In this document: one piece after another, positions 10,200-19,300 of the stretch | Position numbering within the stretch: position 1 is the stretch's first letter | How the letters are laid out: every line of letters starts with the position of its first letter | Position numbers and translations under genes: made by a program | NCBI RefSeq assembly: GCF_014268805.2 | Contig: NZ_JABWRF020000001.1 | Location: 930,001 to 994,000 of the forward strand | Length of the DNA: 64,000 nt | DNA from: Pseudomonas farsensis | Lineage (GTDB): Bacteria > Pseudomonadota > Gammaproteobacteria > Pseudomonadales > Pseudomonadaceae | Reading direction: 5' to 3' | The notes under the pieces: generated by a model | What the model saw: only the letters and a program-made list of their open reading frames with translations | Told to the model about the DNA's origin: nothing | The model's database searches: none

Positions 10200-11681
10200 A
10201 TGACCACCGTTCGCACGCGTATCGCGCCATCGCCCACTGGCGACCCCCATGTCGGCACCGCCTACATCGCCTTGTTCAACTACTGCTTCGCCAAGCAGCA
10301 TGGCGGTGAGTTCATCCTGCGTATCGAAGACACGGACCAACTGCGCTCCACGCGCGAGTCGGAGCAGCAGATCTTCGACGCCCTGCGCTGGCTCGGTATC
10401 GAGTGGAACGAAGGCCCGGACGTCGGCGGCCCACACGGCCCCTACCGGCAGAGCGAGCGTGGCGAAATCTACGCAAAATACGCCAAGCAACTGGTCGATG
10501 CCGGCCATGCCTTCTATTGCTTCTGCACCGCCGAAGAGCTGGAGCAGATGCGCGCCGAGCAGATGGCCCGCGGTGAAACCCCTCGTTACGACGGCCGTGC
10601 GCTGCTGCTGAGCGACGAGGAAGTGCAGCGCCGCCTGGCAGCAGGCGAGCCGCATGTGATCCGCATGAAGGTGCCAAGCGAAGGCGTATGCGTGGTGCCG
10701 GACATGCTGCGCGGTGATGTCGAAATTCCATGGGACCGCATGGACATGCAGGTGCTGATGAAAAATGACGGCCTGCCGACCTACTTCCTGGCCAACGTGG
10801 TCGATGACCATCTGATGGGCATCACCCACGTGCTGCGTGGCGAAGAGTGGCTGCCGTCGGCGCCCAAGCTGATCAAGCTGTACGAGTACTTCGGTTGGGA
10901 GCAGCCCAAGCTGTGCTACATGCCACTGCTGCGCAACCCCGACAAGAGTAAGCTGTCCAAGCGCAAGAACCCGACCTCGGTGACCTTCTACGAGCGCATG
11001 GGGTTCATGCCTGAGGCGATGCTCAACTACCTGGGCCGCATGGGCTGGTCGATGCCCGATGAACGCGAGAAGTTCTCCCTGGCCGAAATGGTCGAGCACT
11101 TCGACCTGTCGCGTGTCTCGCTCGGCGGGCCGATTTTCGACATCGAAAAACTCAGCTGGCTCAACGGCCAATGGCTGCGCGAATTGCCGGTGCACGAATT
11201 TGCCGAACGCGTGCAGAAGTGGGCGTTCAACAGCGACTACATGATGAAAATCGCCCCCCATGTTCAAGGCCGGGTCGAGACCTTCAGCCAGATCGCACCC
11301 CTGGGCGGCTTCTTCTTCGAAGGCGCGCTGAAGCTCGATGCGAAGCTGTTCGAAAGCAAAAAACTGTCTGCTGACCAGGTGCGTCAGGTCATGCAGTTGA
11401 TTTTGTGGAAGCTCGAAAGCCTGCGCCAGTGGGAAAAGGACCGCATCACCGGTTGCATTCAGGCGGTAGTCGAGTCGCTGGAGCTCAAGCTGCGTGACGC
11501 CATGCCGCTGATGTTCGCTGCCATTTCCGGCCAGGCGAGCTCGGTTTCTGTGCTTGATGCCATGGAAATTCTTGGCCCCGACCTGACCCGTTTCCGTCTG
11601 CGCCAGGCCCTCGACTTGCTCGGCGGTGTGTCGAAGAAAGAAAACAAGGAATGGGAAAAACTGCTGGCCAACATTGCTTGA
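10200..11681 (+). CDS. gltX: Glutamyl-tRNA synthetase
   Basis: 493 residues. The class I signature ([12 protein letters not shown], residues about 9-20, with HVGT as the HIGH box) and the second motif KLSKRKNP near residue 252 (KMSKS type) are both present. Length and C-terminal anticodon-binding region match bacterial GltX. It charges tRNA-Glu, and the next transcription unit holds three tRNA-Glu genes. A standalone TAACAT -10-like hexamer lies 36 bases upstream. Confidence 0.98.
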   Translation: MTTVRTRIAPSPTGDPHVGTAYIALFNYCFAKQHGGEFILRIEDTDQLRSTRESEQQIFDALRWLGIEWNEGPDVGGPHGPYRQSERGEIYAKYAKQLVDAGHAFYCFCTAEELEQMRAEQMARGETPRYDGRALLLSDEEVQRRLAAGEPHVIRMKVPSEGVCVVPDMLRGDVEIPWDRMDMQVLMKNDGLPTYFLANVVDDHLMGITHVLRGEEWLPSAPKLIKLYEYFGWEQPKLCYMPLLRNPDKSKLSKRKNPTSVTFYERMGFMPEAMLNYLGRMGWSMPDEREKFSLAEMVEHFDLSRVSLGGPIFDIEKLSWLNGQWLRELPVHEFAERVQKWAFNSDYMMKIAPHVQGRVETFSQIAPLGGFFFEGALKLDAKLFESKKLSADQVRQVMQLILWKLESLRQWEKDRITGCIQAVVESLELKLRDAMPLMFAAISGQASSVSVLDAMEILGPDLTRFRLRQALDLLGGVSKKENKEWEKLLANIA

Positions 11682-11689
11682 GCCAGCTG

Positions 11690-11722
11690 TCGGAGCGCCG
11701 CAGCGAGGCTGCGACGCTCCGA
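11690..11722. repeat. Inverted repeat after gltX
   Basis: TCGGAGCG (11690-11697) and CGCTCCGA (11715-11722) flank an inner GCAGC...GCTGC. The nested hairpin begins nine bases after the gltX stop. No T-run follows directly, so it is either a weak terminator or a REP-like element. Confidence 0.55.
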
Positions 11723-11790
11723 GCCAACAGGGCAGGGCGGTAAGTGATTGTTATCTGTGAAAAAGTTTTTGGTTTTTTTCAAGAATTCGT

Positions 11791-11819
11791 TTGACAGCCC
11801 CGCAATCGGATCTTAATAT
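11791..11819 (+). promoter_or_regulatory. Strong sigma-70 stable-RNA promoter for the Ala/Glu tRNA operon
   Basis: TTGACA (11791-11796), a 17-base spacer, then TAATAT (11814-11819), followed by the GC-rich GCGCCCC discriminator typical of stringently controlled stable-RNA promoters. An AT-rich stretch upstream (11757-11780) could act as an UP element. Confidence 0.88.
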
Positions 11820-11894
11820 GCGCCCCGTCCACAGCGATGAACAAAAACGAGTTGCCAGGCACCCAGCCAGTAATTCTGTTCAAAGCGACATTGT

Positions 11895-11970
11895 GGGGCT
11901 ATAGCTCAGCTGGGAGAGCGCCTGCATGGCATGCAGGAGGTCAGCGGTTCGATCCCGCTTAGCTCCACCA
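11895..11970 (+). tRNA. tRNA-Ala (GGC), copy 1
   Basis: 76 bases with encoded CCA; anticodon stem CCTGC/GCAGG encloses ATGGCAT, giving anticodon GGC. First gene of a promoter-proximal operon of three Ala-Glu pairs. Confidence 0.97.
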
Positions 11971-12041
11971 AATTCCGCTTAACAGCCAAGGCTGGTAAGC
12001 AAGATCGGGTACAGCACCGGGTCTTGAAGGTAAGAAGGTTC

Positions 12042-12117
12042 GTCCCCTTCGTCTAGTGGCCTAGGACACCGCCCTTTCACGGCGGTAACAGGGGTTCGAG
12101 TCCCCTAGGGGACGCCA
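12042..12117 (+). tRNA. tRNA-Glu (UUC), copy 1
   Basis: 76 bases with CCA; acceptor GTCCCCT/AGGGGAC, anticodon stem CCGCC/GGCGG with loop CTTTCAC giving TTC. The body is identical to copies 2 and 3. Confidence 0.97.
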
Positions 12118-12170
12118 GTTTTACACAAGCGATGTTTAAGTATGTCGCTGGGCCGCGAGGCTAAAAATCC

Positions 12171-12246
12171 GGGGCTATAGCTCAGCTGGGAGAGCGCCTG
12201 CATGGCATGCAGGAGGTCAGCGGTTCGATCCCGCTTAGCTCCACCA
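12171..12246 (+). tRNA. tRNA-Ala (GGC), copy 2
   Basis: Identical in sequence to copy 1 over its full 76 bases, with CCA. The spacer to the previous tRNA-Glu is 53 bases and differs from other spacers. Confidence 0.97.
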
Positions 12247-12289
12247 ATTTTGCCGCGGTTCGTTTTAAACGAATCGGCACGAAGGTTAC

Positions 12290-12365
12290 GTCCCCTTCGT
12301 CTAGTGGCCTAGGACACCGCCCTTTCACGGCGGTAACAGGGGTTCGAGTCCCCTAGGGGACGCCA
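12290..12365 (+). tRNA. tRNA-Glu (UUC), copy 2
   Basis: Identical to copy 1. It is followed at once by an intrinsic-terminator-like hairpin that separates it from the third pair. Confidence 0.97.
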
Positions 12366-12392
12366 TTTTTACCCGCGTCTTGCGGGAGTTGA

Positions 12393-12426
12393 AAGGCTCA
12401 TCATTAGTTAGATGAGCCTTTTGTTT
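12393..12426 (+). terminator. Terminator-like hairpin inside the tRNA array
   Basis: AAGGCTCATC (12393-12402) pairs with GATGAGCCTT (12411-12420), followed by TTGTTTT. A smaller CCCGC/GCGGG hairpin lies just before it. The pair of hairpins is repeated almost exactly after the third tRNA pair. Confidence 0.8.
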
Positions 12427-12432
12427 TACCTC

Positions 12433-12508
12433 GGGGCTATAGCTCAGCTGGGAGAGCGCCTGCATGGCATGCAGGAGGTCAGCGGTTCGATCCCGCTTAG
12501 CTCCACCA
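12433..12508 (+). tRNA. tRNA-Ala (GGC), copy 3
   Basis: Identical to copies 1 and 2. It lies six bases beyond the internal terminator-like hairpin and no new promoter of comparable strength is visible in that space, so expression depends on read-through or an unrecognised start. Confidence 0.97.
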
Positions 12509-12551
12509 ATCCGCCACGGTTCGTTTTGAACGTACCGGCACGAAGGTTAAA

Positions 12552-12627
12552 GTCCCCTTCGTCTAGTGGCCTAGGACACCGCCCTTTCACGGCGGTAACA
12601 GGGGTTCGAGTCCCCTAGGGGACGCCA
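12552..12627 (+). tRNA. tRNA-Glu (UUC), copy 3
   Basis: Identical to copies 1 and 2; last gene of the array, followed by the final terminator. Confidence 0.97.
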
Positions 12628-12656
12628 ATTTTTTACCCGCGTTTTGCGGGACTTAT

Positions 12657-12694
12657 AAGGCTCATTCGCTTATTGAATGAGCCTTTTGTTTTTT
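12657..12694 (+). terminator. Final terminator of the Ala/Glu tRNA operon
   Basis: AAGGCTCATTC (12657-12667) pairs with GAATGAGCCTT (12675-12685), followed by TTGTTTTTT. It is a diverged copy of the hairpin at 12393-12426. Confidence 0.9.
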
Positions 12695-12751
12695 CTGCCC
12701 TCCAAAAAATAGCCCAGCCGATCAGCGGCTGCAGTTTCTGCTTGCCAGAAA

Positions 12752-12783
12752 ATATTATGCGCATAATATGTTGTTCATAATAT
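12752..12783. promoter_or_regulatory. Palindromic operator candidate before the TetR gene
   Basis: ATATTATGC-GCATAATAT (12752-12769) is a perfect 18-base palindrome. A further half-site CATAATAT follows at 12776-12783, 13 bases before the TetR start codon. TetR proteins commonly bind such palindromes over their own promoter, so autoregulation is likely. Confidence 0.7.
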
Positions 12784-12795
12784 TTCGAGGCGCGC

Positions 12796-13335
12796 ATGAA
12801 CGATAAAAAAGCCAAAACCCGCGAACGTATCCTTGATGCTGCTCGCAGCGCGCTCATCCAGCACGGCCCCGCCGAGCCGAGCGTCAGCCAGGTAATGGGG
12901 GCTGCCGGGCTTACCGTAGGTGGGTTCTACGCGCATTTCGACAGCAAGGACGAGCTGATGCTCGAGGCCTTCAGCCAACTGCTTGCCGAGCGCCGCGCGC
13001 TGCTCGCCAGTGCTGACGCAAACCTCGACGGCGCAGCGCGACGCGCGTTGGTGGCGGCGTTCTACCTGTCGCGCAAACACCGCGATGCTCAGGTGCAAGC
13101 CTGCCCGATCCCCAATGCCCTCAGCGAACTCGCGCGTCTGCCCCAAGCTTTCCGCGACGTATTGGTCGAGCACATCGAGCTGATGACCGCGCAAATGGTC
13201 GACTCCCCGGAGGACATCGACAAGGCGCTTGCCGATTTCGCTCTCATGGTTGGCGGCCTGGCCGTCGCCCGTGCGCTGGGCGACGGCGAGTTGTCCGACC
13301 GTGTTCTGCGCGCCGCCAAAACGGCAGTTATCTGA
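12796..13335 (+). CDS. TetR-family transcriptional regulator
   Basis: 179 residues. The helix-turn-helix lies at about residues 8-55 (RILDAARSALIQHGP...VMGAAGLTVGGFYAHFDSKDELM). This is the wording of TetR regulators with a VGGFYAHF recognition helix and a C-terminal domain of the kind seen with thiol- or xenobiotic-responsive members; Cys104 (QACPIPN) is visible. GAGG precedes the ATG. A hydrolase gene starts 26 bases after its stop, so that is its likely co-regulated target together with itself through the palindrome at 12752. Confidence 0.92.
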   Translation: MNDKKAKTRERILDAARSALIQHGPAEPSVSQVMGAAGLTVGGFYAHFDSKDELMLEAFSQLLAERRALLASADANLDGAARRALVAAFYLSRKHRDAQVQACPIPNALSELARLPQAFRDVLVEHIELMTAQMVDSPEDIDKALADFALMVGGLAVARALGDGELSDRVLRAAKTAVI

Positions 13336-13361
13336 ACTGAAGCACCTTTTGGAGCATGACG

Positions 13362-14195
13362 ATGGCTACCCTGACCTGGATTCGCGGCGTCAACGGCACC
13401 CTTGGCCACTTTGCCCCCGAACATATTGCCGGGCGTATGCGGCGCGCCTTCATGACGCCGCGTAACCTGCCGCCGAGGCAGTGGGAGCTACCTCTGTTAG
13501 CCACGGCCGAGCGTATTACCCTGCGCTTTGGCTTGTCGGCGCTGCGCTGGGGCCAGGGCCCTACGGTATTGCTGATGCATGGTTGGGAAGGGCGGCCGAC
13601 CCAGTTTGCTGCGCTGATCGACACTTTGGTCGTGGCCGGGCACACCGTGGTGGCACTGGAAGGTCCAGCCCATGGCCGCTCTCCTGGGCAACAGGCGCAT
13701 GTGGTGTTGTTTGCCCGAGCCCTGCTGGAGGCAGCGGCGGAGCTGCCGCCATTGCGCGCTGTGATCGGCCATTCGATGGGCGGCGCCAGTGTGTTGCTGG
13801 CATTGCAGTGGGGGCTGCGCGCAGAGGCTGCGGTGAGTATTGCCGCGCCTGCGCAACTGCTCGGGGTATTGCGCGGCTTTGCCCGGCACCTGGGCATGCC
13901 GGCGCGAGCGCGCGCCGCATTCATTCGTCAAGTGGAGCGCGATGTCGGGGTGCAGGTGGCGCGCCTTGATGTGAGCCGCTACCAGCTCGACCTTCCGGGG
14001 TTGGTGGTACACGCCGCTGATGATTCACTGGTGTCAGCCGGTGAGTCGCAGCTCATTCACAAGGCCTGGTTCGACAGCCAACTGATGCTGCTCGAAGAGG
14101 GCGGCCACCAGCGCGTGCTGGCCGACCCGCGCCTTGGCCAGGCGGTGCTTGAGTTGCTGGCGCGCGCCGTGCAGCGTGTCCGGCAAAGCGCCTGA
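13362..14195 (+). CDS. Alpha/beta-hydrolase fold esterase-like enzyme
   Basis: 277 residues from the chosen start. The nucleophile elbow is GHSMGG (residues about 142-147 region of the ORF), the oxyanion segment LLMHGWEG precedes it, and candidates for the acid and base are Asp in VVHAADDSLV and His in EGGHQR near the C-terminus. Substrate is not predictable. ATG 13362 is preferred to ATG 13356 because GGAG (13351-13354) would be only one base from the latter. Just downstream of a TetR gene, it may be induced by that regulator's ligand. Confidence 0.88.
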   Translation: MATLTWIRGVNGTLGHFAPEHIAGRMRRAFMTPRNLPPRQWELPLLATAERITLRFGLSALRWGQGPTVLLMHGWEGRPTQFAALIDTLVVAGHTVVALEGPAHGRSPGQQAHVVLFARALLEAAAELPPLRAVIGHSMGGASVLLALQWGLRAEAAVSIAAPAQLLGVLRGFARHLGMPARARAAFIRQVERDVGVQVARLDVSRYQLDLPGLVVHAADDSLVSAGESQLIHKAWFDSQLMLLEEGGHQRVLADPRLGQAVLELLARAVQRVRQSA

Positions 14196-14238
14196 GCATC
14201 CGTTACACTCTGCCCGTTGACTGACGCCGGGAGCGGGC

Positions 14239-14673
14239 ATGAACTGGGATCTGGAAGCACCATTCGTTATCGACCTGCGCGTCGGCGGCGAAGACATCGA
14301 TGGCCTTGGCCATGCCAACAATGCCGTGTACGTGACCTGGCTTGAGCGCTGCGCCTGGCGCCACTCGCAGCGTCTGGGCCTGGACCTTGCCGAATATCGC
14401 CGCCTGGACCGAGCGATGGCGGTAGTACGTCACGAAATCGATTACCTTGCAGCGGCGTACCAGGATGATGAATTGCAATTGGCCACCTGGATCGTCGATT
14501 GGGACATGCGCCTGCGCATGACCCGGCGTTTCCAGCTCAAGCGCCCAAGCGATGGCGTGACCCTGTTGCGCGCGCAAACCACCTTTGCCTGTATTGAACT
14601 GTCCACGGGCAAGCCCCGCCGGATGCCGGCCGAGTTCATCGAAGGTTATGCACCGGCGCTGATCGGCAACTGA
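14239..14673 (+). CDS. Acyl-CoA thioesterase, hotdog fold (4HBT)
   Basis: 144 residues. The signature [20 protein letters not shown] (residues about 18-37, broken here across the catalytic region) is the 4-hydroxybenzoyl-CoA thioesterase type: an acidic residue followed by GHxNNxxYxxxxE. Such proteins hydrolyse acyl-CoA in the cytosol. GGGAG precedes the ATG. Probably read from its own promoter, since it stands 43 bases after the hydrolase gene. Confidence 0.9.
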   Translation: MNWDLEAPFVIDLRVGGEDIDGLGHANNAVYVTWLERCAWRHSQRLGLDLAEYRRLDRAMAVVRHEIDYLAAAYQDDELQLATWIVDWDMRLRMTRRFQLKRPSDGVTLLRAQTTFACIELSTGKPRRMPAEFIEGYAPALIGN

Positions 14674-14725
14674 GCGCTGGCGAAACTTTGCTAGACTGCC
14701 GCCTTTTGCGCCCCGAGACCCTCAA

Positions 14726-15697
14726 ATGCAAATTGCTCTGGCCCCGATGGAGGGGCTGGTCGACAACATCCTGCGTGATGTCCTCACTCGCGTGGGTGGC
14801 ATCGACTGGTGCGTGACCGAGTTCATCCGCGTCTGCGACCGCCTGCTGCCTGAGTCCTCCTTCGACAAACTTGCACCCGAGCTGCGCCATGGCGCACGCA
14901 CGGCGGCAGGCGTGCCGATGCGCGTGCAGTTGCTTGGTTCGGACCCGGTATGCCTGGCAGAAAACGCAGCCCTTGCCTGCGAGTTGGGCGCACCGGTGAT
15001 CGACCTTAATTTCGGTTGCCCGGCCAAGACCGTGAACAAATCCCGTGGCGGGGCCGTGTTGCTCAAAGAGCCCGAGCTGCTGCATGCCATCGTGCGTGAA
15101 GTGCGTCGCCAGGTCCCTGCGCATATCCCGGTCACCGCAAAAATGCGCCTGGGCTTTGATAGCCCCGATGGCGCGCTGGACTGCGGCATCGCCTTGGCCG
15201 AAGGTGGCGCCGAGCACCTGGTGGTGCATGCCCGCACCAAGGTCGAAGGCTACAAGCCGCCAGCCCACTGGGAGTGGGTGGCGCGGGTGCAGGATGTGGT
15301 CAAGGTGCCGGTGTTCGCCAATGGTGAAATCTGGACCGTTGACGACTGGCGGCGTTGCCGCGAAGTCAGCGGCGCCGAGCACATCATGCTGGGCCGCGGG
15401 CTGGTATCGCGCCCAGACCTTGCCCTGCAGATTGCCGCTGCCCGCGATGGCCGTGACTACACGCCCATGAGCTGGGGCGAAATGCTGCCGTTGCTGCGCG
15501 AGTTCTGGCGGCAGGCCCAAGCCAAGTTGTCGCCGCGCTATGCGCCGGGGCGCATGAAACAGTGGGTAGCGATGCTGACCCGCGGTTATCCCGAGGCGGT
15601 CACCTTGTTCGCCGAACTGCGCCGCGAAGATGACTGCCAACGCATCAGCGCATTGCTGGGCGTGTCCGCGCTGCCGTTGCAGGCTTCGGTTGCCTGA
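14726..15697 (+). CDS. dusC: tRNA-dihydrouridine(16) synthase DusC
   Basis: 323 residues. TIM-barrel FMN enzyme of the Dus family: start [12 protein letters not shown], the active-site cysteine in [20 protein letters not shown], and the phosphate-binding segment [16 protein letters not shown]. The opening [14 protein letters not shown] and overall length match the DusC branch, which reduces U16 of tRNA with NADPH. Single gene with a TAGACT -10-like hexamer about 35 bases upstream. Confidence 0.95.
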   Translation: MQIALAPMEGLVDNILRDVLTRVGGIDWCVTEFIRVCDRLLPESSFDKLAPELRHGARTAAGVPMRVQLLGSDPVCLAENAALACELGAPVIDLNFGCPAKTVNKSRGGAVLLKEPELLHAIVREVRRQVPAHIPVTAKMRLGFDSPDGALDCGIALAEGGAEHLVVHARTKVEGYKPPAHWEWVARVQDVVKVPVFANGEIWTVDDWRRCREVSGAEHIMLGRGLVSRPDLALQIAAARDGRDYTPMSWGEMLPLLREFWRQAQAKLSPRYAPGRMKQWVAMLTRGYPEAVTLFAELRREDDCQRISALLGVSALPLQASVA

Positions 15698-15729
15698 AAT
15701 TGCACCCCGAAAAAATTTTGCAGGTGGGC

Positions 15730-15757
15730 CTTGAAAGCGTTTTGGCGGCCCCTATCT
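15730..15757 (+). promoter_or_regulatory. Sigma-32 heat-shock promoter of ibpA
   Basis: CTTGAAA (15730-15736), 12 bases, then CCCCTATCT (15749-15757), close to the RpoH consensus CTTGAAA-N11-16-CCCATnT. It places the transcription start near 15765 and leaves a leader of about 60 bases. Confidence 0.88.
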
Positions 15758-15764
15758 CTTTGAG

Positions 15765-15826
15765 TACGCGATGCCGAAGTCGGGTCGCGCAGTGACTTAC
15801 TTGCTGATTCTCAGGAGTTTATGACT
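15765..15826 (+). promoter_or_regulatory. ROSE-type RNA thermometer in the ibpA leader
   Basis: The leader contains a hairpin (GCGA...CCGA/TCGG...TCGC, about 15769-15789). Just before the gene, TTGCT (15801-15805) can pair with the Shine-Dalgarno AGGAG (15813-15817) with one G-G mismatch. UYGCU against the SD is the defining feature of ROSE elements, which melt on heating to expose the ribosome site; such a leader is known for ibpA of other pseudomonads. Confidence 0.8.
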
Positions 15827-16273
15827 ATGACTACTGCTTTCTCCCTCGCTCCACTGTTCCGTAATTCCGTGGGCTTCGACCGTTTCAACGACTTGTTCGA
15901 ATCGGCCGCCCGCAATGAGGCAGGTAGCAGCTACCCGCCCTACAACGTGGAGAAACACGGCGAAGACAAGTATCGCATCGTGGTTGCCGCGGCCGGCTTC
16001 CAGGATCAGGACCTCGACTTGCAGGTCGAGAAGGGTGTTCTGACGGTTACCGGTGGCAAGCGCGAAAACGATACGGCCAATAGCGTCACTTATCTGCACC
16101 AGGGCATTGCCCAGCGCGCCTTCAAGCTGTCGTTCCGCCTGGCGGACCACATCGAGGTACAAGGCGCAGGTCTTGCCAACGGCCTGCTCAGCATCGAACT
16201 GCTGCGCATCGTGCCGGAAGAGGCCAAGGCCAAACGCATCCCGATCAACGGCGAAAAGCCTGCGCTGAACTAA
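15827..16273 (+). CDS. ibpA: Small heat-shock protein IbpA (Hsp20)
   Basis: 148 residues. The alpha-crystallin domain spans about 35-125, with YPPYNVEKHGEDKYRIVVAAAGF at its start and the ending GLLSIELLRIVPEE, where LxIxL contacts form oligomers. IbpA holds unfolding proteins for DnaK and ClpB. Two starts are possible: ATG 15821 is three bases from AGGAG and ATG 15827 nine; the latter is chosen for spacing. Regulation appears double, by sigma-32 transcription and by a ROSE-like thermometer. Confidence 0.95.
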   Translation: MTTAFSLAPLFRNSVGFDRFNDLFESAARNEAGSSYPPYNVEKHGEDKYRIVVAAAGFQDQDLDLQVEKGVLTVTGGKRENDTANSVTYLHQGIAQRAFKLSFRLADHIEVQGAGLANGLLSIELLRIVPEEAKAKRIPINGEKPALN

Positions 16274-16294
16274 GTTCGGTAGGATGCACAAAGA

Positions 16295-16317
16295 GGGCAC
16301 CTTCGGGTGCCCTTTTT
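16295..16317 (+). terminator. Terminator of ibpA
   Basis: GGGCACC (16295-16301), TTCG tetraloop, GGTGCCC (16306-16312), then five T. Confidence 0.93.
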
Positions 16318-16329
16318 CATGCACGTGTT

Positions 16330-19300
16330 TCAGTAGTCTGCTGGAGCTTCCAGCAACATCTGCCTGAACTCCAGCAGTGGCAGGGGCCTGCTGTGCAGGT
16401 AGCCTTGGTAAAGGTGGCAGCCCAGCTGTTCCAGAAACGCCAGTTGCTCGGTCAGCTCGACCCCTTCGGCTATCACTGCCAGGTCAAGGCTGCGCGCCAT
16501 GGCCACGATGGCGCGGACGATTTCGGCGTCGTTAGGGTCGATGGGGGCATCGCGCACGAAGGTCTGATCGATCTTCAGGGCATCCACCGGCAGCCGCTTG
16601 AGGTAGGTCAATGACGAATAGCCAGTGCCAAAGTCGTCCATGGCAAAGCTCACCCCATAACGCTTGAGTTCGCGCATCTTGCTGATGGTGTCCTCAAGGT
16701 TCTGGATGACGATGCCTTCGGTGATCTCAAGCTTGAGCATGTGCCGGGGCAGGTGAAAGTCGTCCAGGCTGCGCAGCACCCGCGCGACGAAATCGTTTTG
16801 GCGAAACTGGCGCGGGCTTATGTTTACGCACAGGCTGAAATCTTCGGCATCGATCAGCCCGTCGGCCAGCATGCGCGCGCAGGCATCGCAGGCTTCGTCG
16901 AGGATCCAGCTGCCAACTTCAAGAATCAGACCGCTTTCTTCCAGTACCTGAATGAACTGGGACGGCGCTTGCTGGCCCAGTTGCGGGTGGTGCCAGCGCA
17001 GCAGCACTTCGGCCCCGATGATGCGGTTTTCCCGCGCATCGACCTGGGGCTGGAAGTGCAGCGCAAGTTCCCCCCGGGCCAGGGCCATGCGCAGGTCGTT
17101 TTCCATGCGCAGGCGCTCGCTGGCGGCCTTTTGCATGGTTGTGTGGAACAGTTGCGTGGTGTTGCGCCCCGAATCCTTGGCGCGGTACAGCGCGATGTCG
17201 GCGCGCTTGAGCAGGTCAGCTGGGGTCACGCCGTGGTCCGGGATCAGCGCCACGCCAATACTGGGTGTTACCTGCAGGCGCTGGCCGTCCAGCGACATTG
17301 GCTCTGCCAGCAACTCGCGCAGGGTGTCTGCCAGCTCGCGCACCTTGCTCTCCACCAGTTCGCGGCTACCCTCCAGGCCACTGAGCAACACCACGAACTC
17401 ATCGCCACCCAGGCGCGCCACGGTGTCTTCAAGACGTACGCTGGCCTCAAGGCGGGCGGTGATGATTTTCAGCACCGTGTCGCCCACCGGGTGGCCAAGC
17501 GAGTCGTTGATGTGCTTGAAGTGGTCCAGGTCGAGAAACAGCAGGGCGCCGCGCAGGTTGTGGCGCTTGAGCAGGGCGATCTGCTGGCTCAGGCGGTCCA
17601 TCAGCAACGCGCGGTTGGGCAGGTTGGTCAGCGGGTCGTGGTAGGCGAGGTGGCGGATCTGCGCCTGGGCGTTCTTCAGCAGGCTCACATCGCGTGCGGT
17701 CAGCAGCAGGCAGTCGGTTTCGTTGAGGCTGATCGGCTCGACCGATACCTCGACGGTAAGAATATCGCCCTGCTTGTTGCGCCCGAGCATTTCCCGATGG
17801 TGCACCCGCCCGTGCTCACGCAGCTCGGTCAGCAACGCCGTGCGCTGCTTGTCGTCGGCCCAGATGCCGATATCGTGAACCGATTGCCCGATCACTTCAT
17901 CGGCGCTATAGCCGGTCAGGCGGGTAAAACCGTCATTGATTTCCAGATACCGACCGCTCTCGCACTCGGTTATGGTGATGGCATCAGGGCTTGAATGAAA
18001 CGCCTTGGCGAATTTTTCCTCGCTAGCCTTCAACGCAGCTTCGGCGCGCTGCTGCTGGGTGATGTCACGCAGGGTGGTGACGCTGCATGGCTGATTGTCG
18101 ACACTGATCAGGCGACTGGAAATGACACACGTCAGCGGTGTGCCGTTACGATGATTGACGCCCACCGCGACGTTGCTCAACGCCTGTTCGCGGATCACCC
18201 GTTCGATGCGTTGGGCGCGTTCGACAGACTCAGCCCACAGGCCCAGCTGCTGGGCGGTATTGCCCAGCACCTGCTCGGCGGTCCAGCCAAAAGTCAGGCT
18301 GAACGCCGGGTTGATCTCGATGAACTGGCCGGTGTCCTGGCGAGTGACGAATATCGGGTCGGTACTGACCTGGAACAGGCTGGCGAACTTTTCTTCCGAG
18401 GCGCTCAGGCGCTGCTCGCGCTCTACCTGGTCGGTGATGTCGAGCAGAGTCCCGGCCATGCGCAGGGGGTTGCCTTGTTCGTCGCGGTAAAGCCGGGCTC
18501 GGCTTTCGATGTAGCGCGAGCCGCCGTTTTCCAGCTCTACCCGGTAGGTAATCTGGTAATTGCCCGCTGGCCCTTCGCGCAGGCTGCGGTAGGCGTGGCG
18601 CATGACCTCGCGCTCGTTCTCAGGCATGCCCTCGAAAAACGCTTCGAACGACTCGTGGAACGGCGCCGGGTCCAGGCCGTGCAACTGCGCCGCGCGGGCC
18701 GAGCCGTAAAGCATGCCACTTGGAATGTGCCAGTCCCAGGTGCCCAGCTGGGCGGAGTCCAGCGCCAGGTCCAGGCGCTCCTGGCTGTCTTTCAGGGCAA
18801 GCTCGGCGCGCTTGCGCTCGCTGGTGTCGACGAAAGTGCTGATCAGGTACGTGACGCCCTCAATTTCCACCCCCTGCGTGCACAGAATGCCATCGTGGAC
18901 CTTGCCGCTGGTGGCGCGGAACTGCACCTCCATGGTCAGCGGCCCGCTGCCCCCGCGTGTGGCTTCAAGCACTTGGTGGCGCTGCTCGGGGTTGACCCAC
19001 AAGCCCAGCTCGATGCTGGTCTTGCCGATCACCAGCGGCCCGGCCCAGCCGAACAGGTGTTCGAAGTGCTGGTTGACTTCAATGATCAACCCGTCGTGGC
19101 GGCGGGTCAGCAAGACCGCGTTGGGGCTCAGGTGAAACAGGGTGGCAAAGCGCTTTTCCGAGTTGATCAACGCGGTTTCCCGTTCCCGCTGCCGGGTTAT
19201 CTCGCGGATCACGCCGATCATCTGCCGCCGCCCTTGGGCGTCGTGGGTGAGGCTGCCGTTTATCTCCAGCCAGTGCAGGCTGCCATCAGGCCAGCGGATG

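Noticed and set aside
12412..12618. Small open frame spanning tRNA-Ala and tRNA-Glu copy 3
   Set aside because: Entirely within two tRNA genes and their spacer.
11895..12627. CRISPR-like array (regular repeats and spacers)
   Set aside because: The repeats are complete tRNA genes with normal anticodons and CCA; only three units with 44-71 base spacers that are not random foreign DNA.
16741..17994. Plus-strand open frame opposite the GGDEF-EAL gene
   Set aside because: Reverse complement of conserved EAL and GGDEF motifs; no independent signals.
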